Source: Candidatus Lightella neohaematopini (GTDB lineage Bacteria > Pseudomonadota > Gammaproteobacteria > Enterobacterales > Enterobacteriaceae). Taken from it: a stretch of DNA of 64,000 nt. Below, one piece after another: positions 38,852 through 49,293 of the stretch. Position 1 is the first letter of the stretch; every line of letters starts with the position of its first letter. The DNA lies in assembly GCA_025728545.1 (NCBI GenBank), contig JAOBJL010000001.1:62001-126000 (forward strand), written 5' to 3'. Made by a program: the position numbers and the translations under genes. The notes beneath the pieces are model-generated. The model saw only the letters and a program-made list of their open reading frames with translations, ran no database searches and was not told the origin of the DNA.

Positions 38852-40009
38852 TTAAGTAATTAAATTACGTATATCTAATACTAATTCTTTTATAAAACTA
38901 ATAAAATTTACACTATCAAGTCCATTTATAACGCGATGATCATATGATAATGACAACGGTAACATTAATTTTGGTATAAAATTACTACCATCCCAAACAG
39001 GGATCGTGCGAGCTTTAGATAATCCAAGTATAGCTACTTCTGGAAAATTAACTAATGGAGTAAACATAGTAGTACTACTGTTAGTACCCAAATTAGAAAT
39101 AGTAAAATTACTACCTTTCGTATAAGATAATTTTAATTTATTATTTTTAATTTTCATTAATAATATATCTAATTCATACGATATAGTTAAAATATCTTTA
39201 TTATTAACATTATATAATACTGGTACTATTAATCCAGTATTAGTTGCTACAACTATACCTATATTAATATATTTTTTTAATAATAGTTCCTTATTATTAA
39301 TTAAAACACTATTAAAATAAGGAAATTCTTGTAATGCAACTGAAATAATTTTAATAAAAATAGTCAATAAAGTAATTTTAACTGGTATATTTTGGCTAAT
39401 TAATTTATTATTATATTTTTTACGAAATTCTTCAATATTAGTAATATCTACTTCATCAAATTGAGTAACATGAGGAACATTTCTCCAACTATTGTTTAAT
39501 TGTTCAATTGTAAATATTTTATCATTCTTTAGTTTAATTAATTTTACATTACCATATTGACTATATTGTTGTACTATAAATTCTGGTAAATTATTATTAT
39601 TTTCCTCACGTTTTATAAATTTATCAATATCACATCGCAAAATCCTACCTTTTCGTCCAGTACCAATAATATTTTTTAAATTAATATTTAATTTATATGC
39701 TAACCTTCTTATTATTGGACTAGCATAAATATAATAATTTTTTACTAATTTAGTGTTGTCAGTAGTTACTGTATTAGAATTAGTTTTTACTAACATTAAT
39801 AAACAATCTGTATTAATCTTATCATTAATTTTTACTTTTATATCTTGTACTATACCACTAACTTTCGATGGTATTTCTATCATAGCCTTACCAACTTCTA
39901 CAACTAATAATGTTTGATCAATATTTATATGATCCCCAATTTTAACTAATAATTCAATAACTTTTACCTTATCTATACCTACATTAGGTAACCTAACTTC
40001 TAAATTCAT
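38852..40009 (-). CDS. aceF: Pyruvate dehydrogenase E2 (dihydrolipoyl acetyltransferase) AceF with one lipoyl domain
   Basis: Core of the pyruvate dehydrogenase complex. 385 residues against 630 in E. coli, because only one lipoyl domain remains of three. Lys41 sits in VEVGKAMIEIPSKV, where the usual DKA is GKA. The subunit-binding domain is complete (ASPIIRRLAYKLNINLKNI, then GTGRKGRILRCDID). The catalytic domain has VPHVTQFDEVDITNIEEFR and the active-site SYDHRVINGLD. It lies between aceE and lpd. Confidence 0.96.
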   Translation of the reverse strand: MNLEVRLPNVGIDKVKVIELLVKIGDHINIDQTLLVVEVGKAMIEIPSKVSGIVQDIKVKINDKINTDCLLMLVKTNSNTVTTDNTKLVKNYYIYASPIIRRLAYKLNINLKNIIGTGRKGRILRCDIDKFIKREENNNNLPEFIVQQYSQYGNVKLIKLKNDKIFTIEQLNNSWRNVPHVTQFDEVDITNIEEFRKKYNNKLISQNIPVKITLLTIFIKIISVALQEFPYFNSVLINNKELLLKKYINIGIVVATNTGLIVPVLYNVNNKDILTISYELDILLMKIKNNKLKLSYTKGSNFTISNLGTNSSTTMFTPLVNFPEVAILGLSKARTIPVWDGSNFIPKLMLPLSLSYDHRVINGLDSVNFISFIKELVLDIRNLIT

Positions 40010-40036
40010 AATAACCTTAACTTATTTTTTATTAAT

Positions 40037-42694
40037 TTATACTAAACGTGGATTAATTTTATTTATATTAATACTAAATCTATTTATAGCTTGTTGTACT
40101 TTATCCATAGTAACAATATTGCACAAAGCTAATTCATATAATGCAGAAACTATTATATAATTAGCATCTATTTCAAAATAACAACGTAGTTTTTTCCTAC
40201 TATCAGAACGACCAAAACCATCAGTACCAAGTATACAAACATGTTTATTAGGAATAAACTGACGTATTTGTTCAGCTAAAATTTTCATATAGTCAGTAAC
40301 TATGACTACTGGATTATTATTTATTATTTTATTTAAAAATGGTATTTTTGGTTTCTCTTTAGGATGTAGTTTATTCCATCTATAACAATCTTGTCCATCT
40401 CTAGCTAATTCAGTGAATGAGGTTACACTATATACATCAACATTAATATTATAATCTTGTAATAAAATCTTTGCTGCTTTACGTACATGTCTTAATAAAG
40501 CTCCTGAACCCATTAATTGTATTGCACCAATATAATTATTATTATTTAGTGTTTCTAATTTATAAATACCTTTACATATATTATATTCTACCCCATTTGG
40601 GATATTAGGCATAATATAATTTTCGTTCAAAACTGTTATATAATAATAAATATTTTCTTGATTCTTACCATACATTCTAACTAATCCGTTATGAATAATC
40701 ACTGCTAATTCGTAAGAATATGCTGGATCATATGATACACAATTTGGTATTGTTAAAGATTGTATGTGACTATGTCCATCTGCATGTTGTAGTCCTTCAC
40801 CATTTAATGTTGTTTTACCAGATACTCCCCCAATTAAAAAACCTCTTGCTTGTTGATCACCAGCAGCCCAACATAAATCACCAATACGTTGAAACCCAAA
40901 AATAGAGTAGTAAATATAAAACGGAATCATTGGTAAGTTATTATTACTATAAGAAGTTGCAGCTGCTAACCATGAAGCTGCTGCTCCTAATTCACTAATA
41001 CCTTCCTGCATAATCTGTCCACTTTTACATTCATGATAAGTAGTTATATAATCTTTATCTTGTACTGTATATTTTTGTCCTTGTGAATTATATATACCAA
41101 ATTTTTTAAATAAACTTTCCATACCAAAAGTACGTGCTTCATCAGCAATTATTGGTACAATTCTATTACCTATAGTTTTATTTTTTAATAAAATATCAAG
41201 TGCTTTTATAAAAGCATTAGTAGTGGATGTTTTTGTTGTTTGTTTTACTAATAATGGACGAAAATCATATAATGTTGGTAAAATTAAAGATTCAGTAAAA
41301 TTTTTTAGTCTAGATGGTAAATAACCATGTAAATGTTTACGTTTATTGTGTAAATAATTATATTCAATAGAGTTTTTACTAAATTTAATATAGGGTGAAT
41401 ATTTTTTGTTATTATCAATTAAGTTATTTAAATTTAGATTATTTTTAAAATTATTTAATAATTGTGAATTTATATATTTAACTTGATGTGCAATATTAGC
41501 ACTTTCAATTGGCTTACCTAAACCGTAACCTTTAATAGTATGTAATAAAATTACTACTGGTTTATCAGTAATATTTTTTGCTAAAGCTAAAGCTGCATAT
41601 ATCTTTTTTGCATCATGACCACCCATAACTAATTGCCAAATTTCATTATCTGTCATATTTTTTACTAATAATTTAGTTTCTGGATATTTACCAAAAAAAT
41701 ATTTTCTTATATAAGCTCCATCTTTTGATCTTAATGTTTGATAATCACCATCTAATGTCTCATTCATTAACTGAATTAATTTACCAGTATAATCTTTATT
41801 AAGTAATGTATCCCAATTACTACCCCAAATTACTTTAATTACTTCCCAACCAACTCCGGAAAACATATTAGCTAATTCATTAATAATTTTTCCATTACCG
41901 ACTACTGGTCCATCTAATCTTTGTAAATTGCAATTAATAATAAAAATTAGATTATCTAATTTTTCTCTGACTGCTATATTAATAGCCCCTTTAGATTCTG
42001 GTTCATCCATTTCTCCATCACCTAAAAATACATATACAGTTTGTCTACTAGTGTCTTTAATTAATCTATTTTGTAAGTATTTAAGAAATTTAGCTTGATA
42101 AATACCACTAATAGCTCCTAATCCCATAGATACTGTAGGAAATTGCCAAAAGTTAGGCATTAATTTAGGATGAGGATAAGATGGTAATCCCAACCCATCA
42201 ATTTCTTGTCTAAAATTATCTATTTGTTTTTTAGTTAATCTTCCTTCTAAAAAAGCACGAGCGTAAATACCAGGTGCACTATGTCCTTGAAAATATACTA
42301 AATCACCCCCATCAAAATTATTTCTAGCTCGAAAGAAATGATTAAAACATACCTCATATATCGTACTAATTGATTGAAATGATGATATATGACCCCCTAA
42401 ATCTAAATTTTTATTGTACGCATTAAGTATAATCATAACAGCATTCCATCTAACTACAGCATTAATACGATCTTCTATTTCTAAATTACCAGGATATTTT
42501 GGTTCATTACAATAATGAATTGTATTTATATAATCTTCTAAATTAGAAGAATCGTATTTATTTAGATGTTGCAACATACATTTTAATAAGAATTTTGCTC
42601 TTCTTATACCATCATTATGAATTACCGATTCAATAGATTGAATCCATTCATTAGTTTCTATTGTATCTATATCATTATTAGTTAAATTTAACAT
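40037..42694 (-). CDS. aceE: Pyruvate dehydrogenase E1 component AceE
   Basis: Homodimeric thiamine-diphosphate enzyme decarboxylating pyruvate. 885 residues (E. coli 887). FQGHSAPGIYARAFLEGRL, LSPHPKLMPNFWQFPTVSMG-like text, the ThDP motif VFLGDGEMDEPES, TIKGYGLGKPIESANIAHQ, IADEARTFGMESLF, ARGFLIGGVSGKTTLNGEG and LGTDGFGRSDSRKKLR near the C-terminus. First gene of aceE-aceF-lpd; pdhR is not seen upstream. Confidence 0.98.
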   Translation of the reverse strand: MLNLTNNDIDTIETNEWIQSIESVIHNDGIRRAKFLLKCMLQHLNKYDSSNLEDYINTIHYCNEPKYPGNLEIEDRINAVVRWNAVMIILNAYNKNLDLGGHISSFQSISTIYEVCFNHFFRARNNFDGGDLVYFQGHSAPGIYARAFLEGRLTKKQIDNFRQEIDGLGLPSYPHPKLMPNFWQFPTVSMGLGAISGIYQAKFLKYLQNRLIKDTSRQTVYVFLGDGEMDEPESKGAINIAVREKLDNLIFIINCNLQRLDGPVVGNGKIINELANMFSGVGWEVIKVIWGSNWDTLLNKDYTGKLIQLMNETLDGDYQTLRSKDGAYIRKYFFGKYPETKLLVKNMTDNEIWQLVMGGHDAKKIYAALALAKNITDKPVVILLHTIKGYGLGKPIESANIAHQVKYINSQLLNNFKNNLNLNNLIDNNKKYSPYIKFSKNSIEYNYLHNKRKHLHGYLPSRLKNFTESLILPTLYDFRPLLVKQTTKTSTTNAFIKALDILLKNKTIGNRIVPIIADEARTFGMESLFKKFGIYNSQGQKYTVQDKDYITTYHECKSGQIMQEGISELGAAASWLAAATSYSNNNLPMIPFYIYYSIFGFQRIGDLCWAAGDQQARGFLIGGVSGKTTLNGEGLQHADGHSHIQSLTIPNCVSYDPAYSYELAVIIHNGLVRMYGKNQENIYYYITVLNENYIMPNIPNGVEYNICKGIYKLETLNNNNYIGAIQLMGSGALLRHVRKAAKILLQDYNINVDVYSVTSFTELARDGQDCYRWNKLHPKEKPKIPFLNKIINNNPVVIVTDYMKILAEQIRQFIPNKHVCILGTDGFGRSDSRKKLRCYFEIDANYIIVSALYELALCNIVTMDKVQQAINRFSININKINPRLV

Positions 42695-42864
42695 TAATAT
42701 TCCTTTGATTCATAAAATAGTAGATATTACTAACTATAAACTACTATAATATATAAAATATTCTTAACAATTAGATTATCATAATTATAAATAATTTAAA
42801 TATTTATAAAATAATAATTAATAAGTGTATTGTAATTTAATATTATAGTATAATATGTTGTATC

Positions 42865-43503
42865 ATGACATATATTGTTGCAGTTACTGGTAGTATTGGT
42901 AGTGGTAAAACTACAGTTACTAATTTATTTAAAAAATTAAATGTACCGATAATAGATGCAGATATTATTGCTAGAGAATTAGTTAGTTATAATAAAAATA
43001 TAATTAATAGCATAACTAATTATTTTGGTAGAAAAATTATAAAAATTAAAAGTACAATTAGTCGTAGTACATTAAAATATCGAATATTTAATAATAATAG
43101 TGAAAGAATATGGTTAAATAATTTATTACATCCAATAATTATTAATCGTATTAATACTTTATTATATAATATTAATACTTCTTATGTTATATTAGTAGTA
43201 CCATTATTAATTGAATGTAATCTACAACATTATATGCATAATATAACGGTTATTAACACTACATATGAAAATAAATTACAACGTTTATTAAATAGAGACG
43301 ATATAAATCGTAAACAAATTAATAAAATATTAAATACTCAAGTTAATACTAAAGTTAGACTAAGTTATGCTAATATTATTATTGATAATAATCTACTAAT
43401 TAGTAGTAATAGCATCATCATACTACATCAATATTATTTATCGTTAGCAACTAATTTATATATAAATGATAACTTTAATACTTATAACTATATATTTATA
43501 TAG
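42865..43503 (+). CDS. coaE: Dephospho-CoA kinase CoaE
   Basis: Last step of coenzyme A synthesis. 212 residues (E. coli 206). P-loop VAVTGSIGSGKTTV (GSIGSGKT at residues 9-16), then DADIIARELV, LHPIIINRI, VVPLLIECNL and the lid-region RLLNRDDINRKQINKIL. It converges on secA with 8 bases between. Its retention fits the use of CoA precursors taken from outside now that panB is broken. Confidence 0.94.
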   Translation: MTYIVAVTGSIGSGKTTVTNLFKKLNVPIIDADIIARELVSYNKNIINSITNYFGRKIIKIKSTISRSTLKYRIFNNNSERIWLNNLLHPIIINRINTLLYNINTSYVILVVPLLIECNLQHYMHNITVINTTYENKLQRLLNRDDINRKQINKILNTQVNTKVRLSYANIIIDNNLLISSNSIIILHQYYLSLATNLYINDNFNTYNYIFI

Positions 43504-43511
43504 TTAGTTAA

Positions 43512-45977
43512 TTAACTACTTATGTTTAATTCATCAATTGAAACATTACTAATTATACTAATTACTTCATACTTTAGTAAGTTTAACATATTAATAAACA
43601 TTGTGTATGATTCTTTTTGATACTCTTGTTTTGGGTCTTTTTGTGCATAACTACGTAAGTGAATACCTTGTCTTAAATATTCCATAGCTGACAAGTGTTC
43701 TTTCCATAAATCATCTAATACTTGTAACATTATACATTTTTCAAATTTTCTCATAACTTTATTACCAACAATAGATTCTTTGTTATTAAACTTTAATACT
43801 TGTTGTTTCAACAATATATTATATAAAGTTATTTTATTAGCACTAATTAATGTCTTAGGTATATAAAGTGAAAAATCATCCAATAATTTTTTTTTTAATG
43901 CATTAATTGGAAGATTACTAAATATAAGATATTTTAATACATCTTGACGTATATTTTTAATAATTTTACTGATATCATCAGAATTTATTAATTCATTTCT
44001 TCTACTGTAAATTGCACAACGTTGCTCATTAATTACGTTATCATATTCTAGTAATTGTCTACGTATATCAAAATTATAATTTTCAACTTTACGTTGTGCG
44101 TTAGCTATTGCTTTAGTAATCCAAGGATGTTCAATAGCATTATGACTATGTGTACTTAATTTACGTATTATATTTGTTATACGATCAGAGGTAAATATAC
44201 GCATAAGAGAATCTTCCATAGATAAATAAAAACGAGATGATCCTACATCACCTTGTCTTCCTGATCGACCACGAAGTTGGTTATCTATTCTTCTAGATTC
44301 GTGTCTTTCTGTACCAATAATATGTAATCCCCCAGCTGCTAAAACTATAGCCTGGCGTTGTTTCCAGCTATTTTTTGATAACATTTTATTAAATTTATTT
44401 GATTTAGATAATTTTTCTTGCCAAATACCTCCTAATTTTATATCAGTACCTCTACCTGCCATATTGGTTGCAATTGTTACTGCTCCAGGTGTACCTGCTT
44501 GTGCAATAATATCAGCTTCCATAGCATGATGTTTAGCATTTAATACTTTATGATTGATACCAAGTTTTTTTAATTTTCTTGATATTAATTCTGATTTTTC
44601 AATAGAAATAGTACCTACTAAAACTGGTTGTTGTCGTTTAATACAAGATTTAATATCATTAATAATAGCATCTATTTTATCATTTTCAGTTATATATACT
44701 AGATCTGGTAGATCATTACGTATCATTGGTTTATTAGTAGGTATAGTCACTGTATCCAATTTATAGATTGACTTAAACTCTGCAGCTTCTGTACTAGCAG
44801 TACCAGTCATTCCTGATAACTTATAGTATAAACGGAAATAATTTTGAAATGTAATAGAAGCTAAAGTTTGATTTTCATTTTGAATCTTTAAATTTTCTTT
44901 AGCTTCTATGGCTTGATGTAAACCATCTGACCATCTTCTATCTGGTATAATACGTCCAGTATGTTCATCAACTATAATAATCTTACCATTTTTAACAATA
45001 TAATCTATATTTTTACTAAATAAATTATGAGCTTTTAATGCAGCAATAACGTGATGCATAAGCATAATATTATTTATACAATATAATGATTCTTTAGAGT
45101 CTAATATATTAGATTGTACTAATAATTTTTCAATTAAAACTAAACCACGTTCTGTTAAATGTACTTGTTTAGTTTTTTTATCTATAGTATAATGTCCATC
45201 TCCATGGAATTTATAAGAATCTTCTTTTTCCTGATACTTAAGAGTTGATATTAATTTATTTATTCTTTTATATAGAAAGGTATTATTTCTTGATGTTCCG
45301 GAAATAACTAATGGAGTACGAGCTTCATCAATAAGAATAGAATCTACTTCATCAAGTAATGCAAAATATAAAGTTCTTTGTACTTTATCTGATTTATTAA
45401 GTATCATATTATCTCGTAAATAGTCAAAACCATATTCATTATTAGTTCCATAAGTAATATCAGCATTGTAAGCATGTTGTTTTTGGTAAATTGATAATCC
45501 TTGTAAATTTATACCAACAGTTAATCCAAGAAATTCAAATAATGGTTTATTATGTTGTGCATCTCTTTGAGCTAAATAATCATTTACTGTTACTATATGT
45601 ACACCATGTCCTGTTAAAGCATTTAAATATGCTGGTAGTGTAGCTGTTAATGTTTTACCTTCACCAGTACGCATTTCTGCAATACAACGATAATGTAAGA
45701 TAATTCCACCTATTATTTGTACATCAAAATGTCGCATACCGAATATTCGTCTACTAGCCTCTCGAACTACAGCAAATGCTTCTGGTAATAAATTATCTAT
45801 ATTAACTCCGTTAGATAATTTAAAACGAAATTCATTTGTTTTATCAGATAATTGTTGATCTGTCATATTTAGCATTTTTTGTTCTAAATTATTAATAATA
45901 TCAACAATCTTATGTATATTACGTATTATTTTAGTATTACGATTACTAAAGATTTTGGTGAGAAATTTTATAATCAT
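43512..45977 (-). CDS. secA: Protein translocase ATPase SecA
   Basis: Motor that drives secretory proteins through SecYEG. 821 residues (E. coli 901). Walker [21 protein letters not shown], helicase motif [77 protein letters not shown] and [16 protein letters not shown] are intact. The C-terminal linker and zinc-binding tail that bind SecB and lipids are absent, as is common in reduced genomes. secM, the regulatory leader in E. coli, is not seen. Confidence 0.98.
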   Translation of the reverse strand: MIIKFLTKIFSNRNTKIIRNIHKIVDIINNLEQKMLNMTDQQLSDKTNEFRFKLSNGVNIDNLLPEAFAVVREASRRIFGMRHFDVQIIGGIILHYRCIAEMRTGEGKTLTATLPAYLNALTGHGVHIVTVNDYLAQRDAQHNKPLFEFLGLTVGINLQGLSIYQKQHAYNADITYGTNNEYGFDYLRDNMILNKSDKVQRTLYFALLDEVDSILIDEARTPLVISGTSRNNTFLYKRINKLISTLKYQEKEDSYKFHGDGHYTIDKKTKQVHLTERGLVLIEKLLVQSNILDSKESLYCINNIMLMHHVIAALKAHNLFSKNIDYIVKNGKIIIVDEHTGRIIPDRRWSDGLHQAIEAKENLKIQNENQTLASITFQNYFRLYYKLSGMTGTASTEAAEFKSIYKLDTVTIPTNKPMIRNDLPDLVYITENDKIDAIINDIKSCIKRQQPVLVGTISIEKSELISRKLKKLGINHKVLNAKHHAMEADIIAQAGTPGAVTIATNMAGRGTDIKLGGIWQEKLSKSNKFNKMLSKNSWKQRQAIVLAAGGLHIIGTERHESRRIDNQLRGRSGRQGDVGSSRFYLSMEDSLMRIFTSDRITNIIRKLSTHSHNAIEHPWITKAIANAQRKVENYNFDIRRQLLEYDNVINEQRCAIYSRRNELINSDDISKIIKNIRQDVLKYLIFSNLPINALKKKLLDDFSLYIPKTLISANKITLYNILLKQQVLKFNNKESIVGNKVMRKFEKCIMLQVLDDLWKEHLSAMEYLRQGIHLRSYAQKDPKQEYQKESYTMFINMLNLLKYEVISIISNVSIDELNISS

Positions 45978-46128
45978 TTAATTATATTGATATAATAAAT
46001 TAGTTTGTATTAGAATAGTTAATAATAATAAATATTATATAACTTTACTAATAAATAAATATTTATGAGTTAAATAATGTACAAAATTTATGTTATAACA
46101 TTAATGTTTAATAAAAAAAATAATTAGT

Positions 46129-46614
46129 ATGTTAAAAAAACCTTATATTATAAATTTTTTGAATTATAACACACCACTAAAATATCATAATGTATCATTT
46201 CTTTTTAAGAAAAAAATTATATTTTTAATTAGAATTAATAATTTATTATATGAATTGATACCAAAAAAAATTCATCCATATTGTCAAGTAATAAATTTTC
46301 GTAATAATTTATTAATAATAGGTGTAAGTGATATAAGTTGGAAATTATATTTAAGTAATTTACATGATAAATTAATAATAAAACTACGTTCAAAAATTTT
46401 ACCTAACTTATCTAATATAATAATTAAAATTAATCCTAATTTAATATCAAGTTACATTAATTTATCTAATAATGAAATAAAAAGTATTAAATTTACTAAT
46501 AAAAGTATTAATGCAATTAATGCATTAGTAAATATTAGTCATGGATCATGTAAAAATTCTTTAAAAAAATTAGCTAATATTATGTTATTAAATTTAATGT
46601 ATCATAAATTATAA
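46129..46614 (+). CDS. dciA: DciA/DUF721-family protein, probable replicative helicase loader
   Basis: A 161-residue basic protein between lpxC and secA on the opposite strand. The DUF721/DciA gene occupies this neighbourhood in many gammaproteobacteria. The central block CQVINFRNNLLIIGVSDISW, then LYLSNLHDKLIIKLRSK and NIIIKINP fits the KH-like fold pattern of the family: a strand, a conserved tryptophan, a helix with a leucine heptad, then a strand ending in N-P. The C-terminus SINAINALVNISHGSC followed by LKKLANIM matches the family's helical tail. DciA helps load DnaB in bacteria lacking the phage-derived DnaC of E. coli. I recognise it by pattern rather than strong identity; it is not SecM. 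Confidence 0.7.
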   Translation: MLKKPYIINFLNYNTPLKYHNVSFLFKKKIIFLIRINNLLYELIPKKIHPYCQVINFRNNLLIIGVSDISWKLYLSNLHDKLIIKLRSKILPNLSNIIIKINPNLISSYINLSNNEIKSIKFTNKSINAINALVNISHGSCKNSLKKLANIMLLNLMYHKL

Positions 46615-46640
46615 AATTTATAATTTTTTACTTAATTTTA

Positions 46641-47556
46641 TTAAAAATATTTATCTGGTATACTAAATTTAATAGGTGATTCCTGATCATTATTAAATGT
46701 AACTAACTCCCAGCTATCTAAATCTGATATTACTGTTTTTAATAGTTTATTATTCATAGCATGTCCAGCCTTAAAAGCATTAAATTCACCAATAATATTA
46801 TAACCACATAAGAATAAATCACCTATTGCATCTAATAATTTATGACGAACAAATTCATTATTAAATCTTAATCCATTTTTATTTAAAACTTTATTATTAT
46901 CAATTATAATTGCACAATTTATACTACCTCCTAAAGCTAAACCATGTTCACGTAAATATTTAATATCTTTTTTAAAACCAAAAGTTCTAGCTGAGCTAAT
47001 ATTTTTAATAAATGAAATAGTAGAAAAATTTAAAGTATAATATTGATTATTAAGACTAATAATTGGATGATTAAAATTAATAAAAAAACTTAATTTAAAT
47101 CCATTAAATGGTAACAACTCAACCCATCTATCGTATTCTTGAACACGTATAGATTTTTTTATACGAAAAAATTTTTTGTATGCATTTAATTCACAAATAC
47201 CAATTTTAAGTATTAAATAAATAAAATAATAAGCACTACCATCCATAATAGGAATTTCTGGTGCGTCAACTTCTATTAATATATTATCGATACCTAGACC
47301 AGATAAAGTTGCATGTAAATGTTCTATAGTAAAAATACGAATATTATTATGATTAACTAAACAAGTACATAATTTATTGTCACATAAAGTATTTATATTA
47401 ATAATAAAATCTACTGGGGGGGGTTAAATCAATTCTACGATAAATAATACCAGAATTTTCCGATAATGGTTTTAATGTCATATTGATCTTTTTTCCGGTA
47501 TGTAAACCAATACCCTTAATTTTAATAATATCTTTTATAGTACGTTGTTTAACCAT
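46641..47556 (-). CDS. lpxC: UDP-3-O-acyl-N-acetylglucosamine deacetylase LpxC, frame broken at an 8-G tract
   Basis: Zinc deacetylase, the committed step of lipid A synthesis. From the ATG at 47556 it reads [20 protein letters not shown], then [17 protein letters not shown]. The frame is then lost at eight consecutive Gs (top strand, 47416-47423). Removing one base restores PVDFIININ, then [31 protein letters not shown] and the rest, including [19 protein letters not shown] and the zinc ligands in [14 protein letters not shown] and [11 protein letters not shown]. The total is about 305 residues, full length. The ATG at 47246 inside MDGSA is not a real start. lptD, lptE and surA are present, so LPS is expected and the gene may still be used. 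Confidence 0.86.
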
Positions 47557-47863
47557 ATTAATATCTTTAATTATATTTAATGATATAATGACTTATTAAT
47601 TAATAAATATAAATTAAATTATTTAAATGTTTAATCCTATTAATAATTTACTAAAAAATAATAAATTTTTTATTAAAAGTAACTAGTAATTTATTATACA
47701 TTAATAATACATACTATTAATATAGTACTTAAAAGTATAGTTTATTAAGTTTTACACTATTATTAGTAAAATTATTTTATTATTTTATTGATTAATTTAT
47801 TATTTTTTTTACTTATGCATTAAAATAACTAATGTAAAACTTTTAAAATTAATTATAAATCAA
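47557..47863. other. 307-base spacer where ftsZ, ftsA, ftsQ and ddlB normally lie
   Basis: Very AT-rich, no open frame and no alignable remnant on either strand. In E. coli the lpxC-murC interval holds ftsZ, ftsA, ftsQ and ddlB, about 4 kb. None of that is recognisable here. Confidence 0.7.
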
Positions 47864-49291
47864 TTAACTAATTTGATTAACTATCATATACTTATTTATA
47901 TAAGTAGCAATATTACTAATTGTACCGGCTCCTTGAATTATAATAACATCATTATCTTTAATAACTGATATTAATATAGAAATTAACTTATTGGTATCTA
48001 GTATTAATATAGAACGTGTTTTGCTATATTGATTTAGTGACATACATAACGATTTACTACTAAAGTTTTTAATTGGTTTTTCTCCAGCAGAATATATTGC
48101 TAGTATTAATGTTATATCAATACTAGATAGTACGTTAATAAAATCATTATATAAATCATATGTTCTTGTAAACCTGTGAGGTTGAAATATCATAATAATT
48201 CTTCTGTTAGGCCATCCAATACGTACAGTATTTATAGTAGCTTTTAATTCAGTAGGATGATGACCATAATCGTCTATTAAAATAATATTTTTTATTTTCT
48301 TATTCATATAATTAATATTGTATTTACCTAAAATAGAAAAACGTCTATTTACCCCACAAAATTTTGAAATAATTTTAATTATTTTAGATATTCTAATTTT
48401 TTCTTTTATAGCAATTATAACTGCTGCTGTTATATTAAGTGCGTTATGATAACCAGGATTTGTAGTTGATATATTTATATTAATACCATTTTTTTGTTTA
48501 ATAATAAAAGATGTATATATTTGATATTGATGATAGTTCACGATACGAAAGTCTGCTTGACTATTAAATCCATAAGTAATAACATTCCTTCCGATACTAA
48601 AATGTATTTCTTTTACTGTTATACTATCTGTACATAATACTATATAACTATTTACCGGAGTTTTATTTAGGAAACTAATAAATGTTTTTTTTAAAAAATC
48701 TAAACTACCATAATTACGTAAATGATCATCATCAATATTAGTAATTATAGCCACTGTAGGATTCAGATACATAAATGATTTGTGACTTTCATCAGATTCA
48801 ACAATAAAATATTTACTGTTACCTAAATATGAATATATTTCTGATGATGGGGTTAATCCACCATTTATTACAGTGGGTTGTAAATTATTATTTTTAAGTA
48901 TATTATATATTAAAGCAGTAGTAGTTGTTTTACCATGTGTGCCAGAAACAATAATATTATAATAATTTTTCATTAATAATGATAGTATTTTAACTCTACT
49001 AATAATTGGGATACTTAATTTTTTAGCAGCTAATATTTCTGGGTTATTGTGACTAATAGCATTAGAAAACACTATTAAATTAGCATTAATAATATTATTT
49101 TTATGATGATAAAAAATTATATTTACTCCTAATGATATTAATTGTTTAGTAATAACAGTAGAAGATAAATCAGAACCACTAACTTTATAACCTTTTAGTA
49201 TTAGAATTTTTGCTATACCACTCATTCCAATACCACCAATTCCTATTAAATGAATATTTTTTATACAAGATAAATTTATCATGATAAACAA
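47864..49291 (-). CDS. murC: UDP-N-acetylmuramate-L-alanine ligase MurC
   Basis: Adds L-alanine to UDP-MurNAc. 475 residues (E. coli 491). NAD-like fold IHLIGIGGIGMSGIAKIL at the N-terminus, the ATP-binding SGTHGKTTTTALIYNIL, ESDESHKSFMYLNP, TNIDDDHLRNYG, DDYGHHPTELKATI and MIFQPHRFTRT. The start could be at 49291 or three codons later (49282, MINLS). It follows murG by 2 bases on the minus strand, so it is in the same transcription unit. Confidence 0.97.
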   Translation of the reverse strand: MFIMINLSCIKNIHLIGIGGIGMSGIAKILILKGYKVSGSDLSSTVITKQLISLGVNIIFYHHKNNIINANLIVFSNAISHNNPEILAAKKLSIPIISRVKILSLLMKNYYNIIVSGTHGKTTTTALIYNILKNNNLQPTVINGGLTPSSEIYSYLGNSKYFIVESDESHKSFMYLNPTVAIITNIDDDHLRNYGSLDFLKKTFISFLNKTPVNSYIVLCTDSITVKEIHFSIGRNVITYGFNSQADFRIVNYHQYQIYTSFIIKQKNGININISTTNPGYHNALNITAAVIIAIKEKIRISKIIKIISKFCGVNRRFSILGKYNINYMNKKIKNIILIDDYGHHPTELKATINTVRIGWPNRRIIMIFQPHRFTRTYDLYNDFINVLSSIDITLILAIYSAGEKPIKNFSSKSLCMSLNQYSKTRSILILDTNKLISILISVIKDNDVIIIQGAGTISNIATYINKYMIVNQIS

Positions 49292-49293
49292 TA

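Noticed and set aside
40720..40905. 61-codon plus-strand frame inside aceE
   Set aside because: Shadow of aceE; His-rich text is a by-product of the complementary strand.
44554..44766. 70-codon plus-strand frame inside secA
   Set aside because: Antisense to conserved helicase motifs of secA; no independent support.
46129..46614. secM, the E. coli gene between lpxC and secA
   Set aside because: Opposite strand to secA, no signal peptide and no SecM arrest motif; the residue pattern fits DUF721/DciA instead.
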